From Saccopteryx bilineata (taxonomy: Eukaryota > Chordata > Mammalia > Chiroptera > Emballonuridae), in the NCBI RefSeq assembly GCF_036850765.1, contig NC_089491.1, forward strand, positions 189,331,520-189,395,519: DNA of 64,000 nucleotides, given 5' to 3'. Numbering within the stretch: the stretch's first letter is position 1; the number at the start of each line of letters is the position of its first letter. This document shows positions 58,025 through 64,000 of the stretch, piece after piece. A program made the translations under genes and the position numbers. The notes beneath the pieces were generated by a model. It saw only the letters and a program-made list of their open reading frames with translations. It had not been told where the DNA came from and did not search any database.

Positions 58025-58788
58025 GTAGAAAACAACTGTTCTAGCCCACTGGGGCTTTCCTTTACAAACCCCAAAGAGTTCCTCTCTGAGGCTCCTCTTG
58101 AATACTCTAGGCCTTTGGGAAACAGTGCTCAGCTTTGATCTCTGTGGTTCTGGGAAATGAGGTGATTGGGAGAATACCACTCTGGCAACTACTTCTCACT
58201 TGGCCCCTGCAGGCTGACCATTGAGAAGGGCAGAAATGAGCCTTAGCAGAGGGAGCAGGATGTGGCTGACTGCGCCTGGTGTGCCAAAACGGGAGCCGGC
58301 AATTTGACAGCTCTTGAGTTCTATTTTTATTCTTAAAATCTACTTTGAAGAATTTTGTGAGTCCTATAAGAGCCCTTTTATGTCATTTTTTTTTTCTTTA
58401 GAAGTTCCTCTAAAATCCGTTAGGGAGATTTAACATAATCCAAACTTAGCAGTTTAATGGTCTTTTGTTCCTGCTATAATTTTTTCCCCCCATTTTAAAT
58501 TTCTTCTCTGATTTTTAATTAGCTATTACTGGGATTATGATGTTTGCAAACTCCACAGCAAAATTTCTGGAAAGACTTCATTGATGTGTGAGTTTATGTT
58601 GACAAGATCGTGGCCCCTGCCTGGGTCAGAGGGAAAGGCAGAGCTACCCCCATACAAACTATTGCGCCAACAGATTGCGTTCACCATGACGGGCCTTTTA
58701 GGGACACTGGACCTCTTTTATAAAATCGCAGAGACCCTGAATTTGAGAGTTGCTGCTTAGCACTATCTTGGTGTTTCTGTCTTTCCAG

Positions 58789-58895
58789 GAACCTTGGACA
58801 AGTCAAACCTGGAGCTAATCACTCTGACATGCACCTGTGTGGCTGCAACCCTCTTCTGGCTCCTGTTAACTCTCTTTATACGAAAACTGAAAAGG
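58789..58895 (+). CDS. FLT1: FLT1 exon 16 (juxtamembrane linker and transmembrane helix)
   Basis: This 107-bp exon is phase 1 in, phase 0 out. The split Gly is followed by TLDKSNLELITLTC, a single hydrophobic helix (about LITLTCTCVAATLFWLLLTL, then FI) and the basic stop-transfer RKLKR. It anchors full-length VEGFR-1 in the plasma membrane. All soluble isoforms end before it. Differences from human (recalled) are L for S near the start and RKLKR for RKMKR. The acceptor follows tttctgtctttccAG; the donor is GTAAGA after …AAAAGG. The next exon (juxtamembrane/kinase, expected to start SSSE) is not in the window. Confidence 0.98.
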
Positions 58896-59068
58896 GTAAG
58901 AAAATTTCAGATAAGTTCTGTGCTCCTTTTTAAATAGTATTCTAAAATTCTCACCTGATGTCCGTAACATGCACTAAACAAATGTTAGACCCTCTCCTTC
59001 CCCTTACCTCCGGTTCCTACCTCTGACCTGGGCAAAATTGGAAAATAAATCATTAAAATGGCTTTCTT

Positions 59069-59389
59069 GGCCCTAGTTGGTGGCTCAATAGAGAGAATGT
59101 CAGCCTGAGTATGGATGTCCTTGTCAGGGAGGCAAGAAGTGACCATCTGCTTCTCCTCGCCCCCCTCTCCCCTTTCTCTCCCTCTTCCCCTCCTGCAGCC
59201 AGTGGCTTTGAGTGGTTTGAGCGTGGCTCTGGGCACTGAAGATGGCTCCATTGGAGTGCATCAGCCTCAGGCACTAAAAATGGCTCGGTACTTGAACATT
59301 GTCCCCAGATGGAGTTGCCAGGGGGATCCCAGTTGGGGCACATGCGAGAGTCTGCCTGACTATTTTCCTTCATCTCAACTAATATATGG
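59069..59389 (+). mobile_element. Older long-type SINE
   Basis: 'ggccctagttggtggctcaata' with decayed tRNA-like boxes and body. Its 3' end (…tcatctcaacta) is where the mariner below begins; AT/GA-rich sequence after the mariner (59944-59998) may be its displaced tail. Confidence 0.8.
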
Positions 59390-59943
59390 TCTACCGGAAA
59401 GTTCTGTCCATTTCTGTCACAACAAGTTTCGACACGTAAGCACATGTTTATTTGGCGCATGTGTGCCTCTCTATTTTTATCACTTAATGTATACATACTG
59501 ACGTAGCAAATTAACTAAAACAAAGTTGATTCATGTTAGTCTTATGTGTGAAGCCAAAGTGTACCCATGGCTACTGATAAAGTTCATTTACGCCACTGTA
59601 ATTTTTACGAATTTCAACAAGGAAGAAACGCTACAGAAGCATGTCTGTCGCATCCACCATATTCCCCGGACTTACCACCCTCCGACTATCACTTGTTTTT
59701 GTCCTTACAAAATTTTTTGAAGGGCAAAAAATTCAAAAATGAAGAAGATATCAAACAAGCACTGGTTCAATTTTTTGCATCAAAAGATAAAACATTTTTC
59801 AAAAATAGGATATATAAATTGCCCTCATGCTGGCAAGAAATCATTAATAATAATGGCAATTATATTATTTAATAAAGTTTATTGACGGTAAGAAAAATTT
59901 GTGTTTTGTTTTATTCCAAAAACGAACAGAACTTTCCGGTAGA
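59390..59943 (+). mobile_element. Internally deleted mariner transposon
   Basis: Terminal inverted repeats TCTACCGGAAAGTTCTGTCC (59390-59409) and its near-perfect inverted copy at the right end (…aacagaactttccggtaga). Total 554 bp, against about 1.3 kb for an intact mariner. The 5' leader, the ORF start, the ORF end and the 3' leader are all kept. Flanks are TA-rich, as expected for TA-targeting elements. Confidence 0.92.
59567..59872 (+). pseudogene. Fused N- and C-terminal remnant of mariner transposase
   Basis: A 101-codon open frame. Residues 1-25 (…VHLRHCNFYEFQQGRNATEA) match the start of the transposase DNA-binding helix-turn-helix domain. From about residue 29 it jumps to the C-terminal mariner signature HPPYSPDLPPSDYHLF, which contains the last catalytic Asp, and runs through 'SLQNFLKGKKF' to 'NNNGNYII'. 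About 240 residues, including the first two catalytic Asp residues, are deleted, apparently in frame. It cannot catalyse transposition but could be mobilised through its repeats. Confidence 0.85.
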
Positions 59944-59960
59944 TATATATCGAGATATAT

Positions 59961-59962
<2 letters not shown>

Positions 59963-59998
<36 letters not shown>
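59963..59998 (+). repeat. (GA)n microsatellite
   Basis: About 17 GA units just right of the mariner, probably derived from the 3' tail of the SINE it interrupted. Confidence 0.9.
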
Positions 59999-60000
<2 letters not shown>

Positions 60001-60070
60001 TGAGATATTCAGAAGAAAAGCTAGAGCAATAGACCAATAAATATTTCCCAGGGACAGAAAGGATATTTTT

Positions 60071-60441
60071 CTTTTTTTCTTTTTTTTTTTTCCTGAAGCT
60101 AGAAATGGGGAGAGACAGTCAGACAGACTCCCGCATGCGCCCGACCAGGACCCACCCGGCACGCCCACCAGGGGGCGATGCTTTGCCCCTCGTCGCTCTG
60201 CCGCGACCAGAGCCACTCTAGCGCCTGGGGCAGAGGCCAAGGAGCCATCCCCAGCGCCCGGGCCATCTTTGCTCCAATGGAGCCTGGGCTGCGGGAGGGG
60301 AAGAGAGAGACAGAGAGGAAGGAGAGGGGGAGGGGTGGAGAGGCAGATGGGCACTTCTCCTGTGTGCCCTGGCCGGGAATTGAACCCAGGACCCCTGCAC
60401 GCCAGGCCAACGCTCTACCACTGAGCCAACTGGCCAGGGCC
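60071..60441 (-). mobile_element. Long-type SINE, young copy
   Basis: Minus-strand, intact to '…gccaactggccagggcc'. Target duplication GAAAGGATATTTTT at about 60057-60070 and 60442-60455. Confidence 0.94.
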
Positions 60442-60769
60442 GAAAGGATATTTTTTATATAAAAATATGTAATAAAGTCTTTCAGTTAAATTCAGCATGA
60501 GACCTATGAATCCTTAGTTTTCTTAACCTCATTCTCTGCCAAGGAGCAAAAAGAAAAAAGCAAAACAAAGACCCAGCTCTAACTTGTCCTGCACAGCATG
60601 GAAACACAAAGACGTGCCCTGCTGTTCCCTACTCCCTGCACCTGTGATAAAATTCAGTTCTGGAGTGTGAGCGTCAGGCTGTAATTCAGGACATCAGGTT
60701 TCTGTAATTTGGCCTATAGCACGACTTTCTTCTCTGAAGTTTGGTGGGTAAAGAGCCAACACTCATTCA

Positions 60770-61195
60770 TTCATTCCAGCCTCACATATTTACTGAGTGC
60801 CTGCTCTATGCAGAGTGCCAGGCTCCGTAAGGCTCTCTGATGACAGGGTGTAGCAAATGCTACAGTGTACAGTTTAGGGCTTTAATCAAATACACAGAAA
60901 ATGCAAAGTATAACTAGAATGAGTTGATTAAAAGATGATAAGGGGTGTGGTCAGGCAAAGAAGGAGGAGAAAGCATTACAGGCAGAGAGGAGCATCTGTG
61001 AGGCTGGGGCAGGTCGGAGGGACACCGTGAGAATGTGTGGTTGCAGAGTAAAGCATGAAGTGTGGCAGGAGAGGAGAGGCAAGGCTATGATGTCTGACCA
61101 GGCAAGGCTTTAGGCTACACTAAGGAATTTAGTCTTGTTCTAGAGGTAATAGGGAGCCTTGGAGCAGGGAGGAGGGTTGTGAAGCAAAGGCAGAT
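60770..61195 (-). mobile_element. LINE-2 (minus strand)
   Basis: Reverse-complement L2: 'ttactgagtgcctgctctatgcagagtgccaggctc…gcattacaggcagagaggagcatctgtgaggctggggcagg…gaatttagtcttgttctagagg'. Confidence 0.7.
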
Positions 61196-61414
61196 GATTA
61201 TAAGTGTGAGAAATTGGTCAGAGAAATGGTGGTATGAGGGACATTCCTGATCTCTCCCCTTGAAATTTCAACAAATTCAACAACTAAACACAGAGAAAAA
61301 AAAAACTGTAGGAGCACCCAAAATTTACACACACCAGATAAAGGTATGATTGTGTGAAAGAGTGACTGAATATATAAGATGGAGGAAGGGGCATTTCGCT
61401 TTCCTCACTGATTT

Positions 61415-61784
61415 TTTTTTTTTTTGTATTTTTCTGAAGTTGGAAATGGGGAGGCAGTCAGACAGACTCCCGCATGCGCCACTCCAGGATCCACCCAGCA
61501 TGCCCACCAGGGGGTGATGCTCTGCCCATTTGGGGCATTGCTCTGTTGCGACCAGAGCCATTCTAGCACCTGAGGCAGAGGCCACGGAGCCATCCTCAGC
61601 ACCCGGGCCAACTTTGCTCCAATGGAGCCTCGGCTGCAGGAGGGGAAGAGAGACAGAGAGAAAGGAGAGGGGGAGGGGTGGAGAAGCAGATGGGCGCTTC
61701 TCCTGTGTGCCCTGGCCAGGAATCGAACCTGGGACTCCTGCACGCCAGGCCAATGCTCTACCACTGAGCCAATCTGCCAGGGCT
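61415..61784 (-). mobile_element. Long-type SINE in the L1 5' UTR
   Basis: Minus-strand, '…gccaatctgccagggct' at the right. Target duplication CCTCACTGATTT at 61403-61414 and 61785-61796. Confidence 0.93.
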
Positions 61785-62912
61785 CCTCACTGATTTGAGG
61801 TAGGGGCACTTTTGACTGAAGCCGGGTGAAGAGGAAAGACTGAGATAGTGAGGAGGGAGCTGAGTTAGAGTAGGCATCCAAACAAAAGAAAGAATACACT
61901 GGCTCTGCCTGAGATCGCGGGTGCTGGGTACACTCACATGCAGTGGGATCCACCTAAAATTACCAGCACAGGGTTCCCGCATGGGCCGGCACCAGCGTCT
62001 TTGTGCATTCCCAACTCCACAATCACCTGCGCTGTGCTAGCAGCTCCACCTAACATCACCAGTGCCAGAAGCGAGCGGGCATGCACATGGGCTGAGTACT
62101 TAGCCGAAGATTATCAATGCTAGGCAGTTTCATGGGCACCAGCATCTTTGGGCATTCCTGGCTCCACGATCTCCAGCGCCAGGCATATGCACGGCCAAGA
62201 CCCTCAGTCTGAGAATGCCTGCACTGTGCACCTGAATAGCGGCTACATCCATCTGTGTGCACTGCTGGAGTCACGGGAGCTGGACATATACACAGCCTGT
62301 GGTGGGCTACCAAGCAGCACAAGCAGGAAAAGCTCATGGAGATTGAAACCGTGGGACACTGAGACATGCTAGATATGCCCACTAACCCATAGAATTTTGC
62401 CTATGTGTAACAGAAAGGCACTTGAACCTTGGTCTGTGTCCTGCACTGTCAGCTCGCAGTGGCTCTGGTTCCCACTGCCTTGCCCAGAACTGTGCTTTGA
62501 GCAGTGCTGGAAGGGGGACCTGGCTGTGCAAGGGTTCCCTTGCTGCAAGGACAGTAGCTGAGGTGGACCCCACAGTTAAATCTCCAGGCTGCTAGCTCCA
62601 GTGGGAGGGATGTGCGAAGAGGTGCCTGGAAAACTGAGACTGACATTGATAGAGCCAGATAATTAATTGCAAAGCCCTAACAAGCCCCACCTGCCAACAG
62701 AACTGAGGCCCAGCCTACATCATTACCACAGCGACACACCAGCAAACCTCTGCCCAAGAGGCTCACAGAGGCAAAACTTGTAGTACAGCACCACCTGCCA
62801 AGAAAAGAAAGAAGCTACATTTCAAAACCAGAAAAAATTTACATTTTTAAATGCTTTTATCTTCTTTCCTTTTTCTTTTTTTTATTATTTTCCTTTTGAA
62901 CTACATTATCCA

Positions 62913-63383
62913 TTGTTGTTACATTTCTCATTCTTGTTTTTTGTGAGTTTTCATTTCAGAAAACTTTATTTCGTTTTTTTTCCTCTTTTTTTGTACTTTG
63001 TTTTTGTCCTTTCTTTCTCTTTATTCTCCCTTCTTGTTTCTTCTCCTTTATCTTTTTCTTCTTCTTTTATTGCTCTGATCCAATCATCATTTATCATCAA
63101 ATTATTATATTTTGGACTCATATTTTTCTTTGTGGAATTTTGCTTGTTTTTCACTTCATTTTTTCTCTCTTTTATTATCTCTCCTCAGTTTCTGATTCTT
63201 GTTCTCTGTAGTTTCTGTCCCACTTATCATTATAGAATTTTCATTTTTTTACTGTATTTTTTCAACTCTTATTTTATTTTCTTAATTATCTCTTATTGGT
63301 GTTATGCCATTGAGGAAAAAGAAATCAAATATCATGGATACAAAAGACAGAGACGTAGCTCAGATATGATGAAAAATCTCTAA
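62913..63383 (+). other. Open T-rich leader frame upstream of L1 ORF1
   Basis: A 156-codon frame made almost entirely of Phe/Leu/Ser/Ile, because one strand is T/C-rich and lacks stops. Only its last 25 or so codons (…EEKEIKYHGYKRQRRSSDMM) look protein-like; they lie just before ORF1. I treat it as part of the L1 5' region. Whether any of it is an N-terminal extension of ORF1 is open. Confidence 0.4.
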
Positions 63384-64000
63384 AAATATTTTTTAATTAC
63401 TTGGAAACCTTGGAATTAAATAACAGGGAATTCAAAATTGAAGTACTAAAAGTAGTGAAATACAAGAAAGCTCTAAAAGGCAATTTAGTGAGCTCAAAAA
63501 CAATTTAATGGACAAAAAGAATACTTCATCAAGGAAATTGAAACTATAAAAAGGAAGCAAACAGAGATGAAAAACTAAATTCATGAACTGAAAAATGAGA
63601 TGACAAGCTTAGCTAATAGAACAGGCCAGATAGAAGAGAGAATTAGTGACATAGAAGACAGGCAACTACAGATACTACAGAGAGAAGAGGAGAGAGACTC
63701 ATGAATTTTAAAAAATGAGAAAATCCTACAAGAATTGTCTGATCCATCAGAATGAGCAATATAAGAATAATGAATATATCAGAAGGAGAAGAGAGAGAAA
63801 AAGGAATGGAGAGCATAATCAAACAAATACTCGATGAGAATTTCCCAAGCCTCTAGAAAGAATTAGAGCCTCAAATTCAAGAAGCAAACAGAACATCGAG
63901 TTACCTTAACCCAAACAGACTTACTCCAGGCACATCATAATGAAATTATTACAAATCAATGACAAAGAAAGAATCCTCAAGGCAGCCAGAGAAAAGAAGA

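Larger units (their letters stand above)
47016..58788 (+). other. FLT1: FLT1 intron 15
   Basis: 11.8 kb. Contains an LTR broken by two SINEs, MIR and L2 fragments, a hAT transposon and more SINEs. No recognisable feature in 47016-47642, 48970-49580, 52391-52540, 53112-54920 or 58036-58788. The last 19 bp before exon 16 form a clear polypyrimidine tract. Confidence 0.85.
58896..64000 (+). other. FLT1: FLT1 intron 16 (5' part)
   Basis: At least 5.1 kb, continuing past the right edge. Filled by SINEs, a mariner, an L2 fragment and the 5' half of an L1. 60456-60765 is unassigned. Confidence 0.85.
61205..64000 (+). mobile_element. L1 element, 5' half (continues beyond the window)
   Basis: 5' UTR from about 61205, interrupted by the SINE at 61415-61784. 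It is followed by a T-rich leader (62840-63300) and ORF1 from about 63400. ORF1 text is readable but broken: Lys/Glu-rich coiled coil, then an 'SEGEEREKGMESIIKQILDE' stretch (63778-63837), then 'LEPQIQEANRTSSYLNPNRL'. The L1 is on the gene's sense strand. Confidence 0.8.

Noticed and set aside
59115..59501. 128-codon open frame upstream of the mariner ORF
   Set aside because: It covers an old SINE and the mariner left end and has no transposase similarity.
1..64000. CRISPR arrays, bacterial operons, riboswitches
   Set aside because: The window is vertebrate intronic DNA. The repeated units are SINEs, LTRs and microsatellites, not regularly spaced repeats.

Overview
This is a vertebrate nuclear window and almost certainly from a bat. 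It holds four coding exons of FLT1 (VEGF receptor 1) on the + strand. They correspond to human exons 13-16 and encode Ig-like domain 6, both halves of Ig-like domain 7, and the juxtamembrane/transmembrane segment. The exons lie at 6363-6671, 11290-11436, 46884-47015 and 58789-58895. They join in one open frame (695 nt, no stop) with GT/AG splice sites. The cytoplasmic kinase exons lie beyond the right edge and exon 12 beyond the left edge. No second gene was found.

The bat assignment rests on repeats. About 35 tRNA-derived SINEs of three main designs are present. One is a long element of about 350 bp with head GGCCCTGGCCGGTTGGCTCA. One is a short GCCTGACCTGTGG element. One is a GCCTGACCAGG element. 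There is also one VES-like copy. From memory this mixture fits a rhinolophoid (horseshoe-bat-like) lineage; order Chiroptera is much safer than family. Most SINEs have clear target-site duplications.

Layout: 1-6362 is intron 12, with DNA-transposon fossils and one SINE. Exon 13 is followed by intron 13 (6672-11289). Its first 95 nt encode the 31-residue tail of soluble FLT1 (sFlt1-i13), followed by several poly(A) signals. Intron 14 (11437-46883, 35 kb) is swollen by a near-complete but dead L1 (27163-35845) riddled with eight SINEs, by older L1 and L2 fragments, by a solo LTR (18449-18775), and by three copies of another LTR (42199-44449). Two of those three copies abut in tandem and share one target-site duplication. 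Intron 15 (47016-58788) carries an LTR split by two SINEs and a hAT transposon. Intron 16 (from 58896) carries an internally deleted mariner, further SINEs, and the 5' half of another L1 that runs off the window.

The exons act together as the membrane-proximal ectodomain and membrane anchor of a VEGF-A/VEGF-B/PlGF receptor. The choice at the exon 13 donor (splice versus read-through and intronic polyadenylation) would decide between membrane receptor and secreted decoy. The most informative observations are that conserved switch, the tandem LTR pair, the in-frame-deleted mariner, and several short templated or palindromic insertions.
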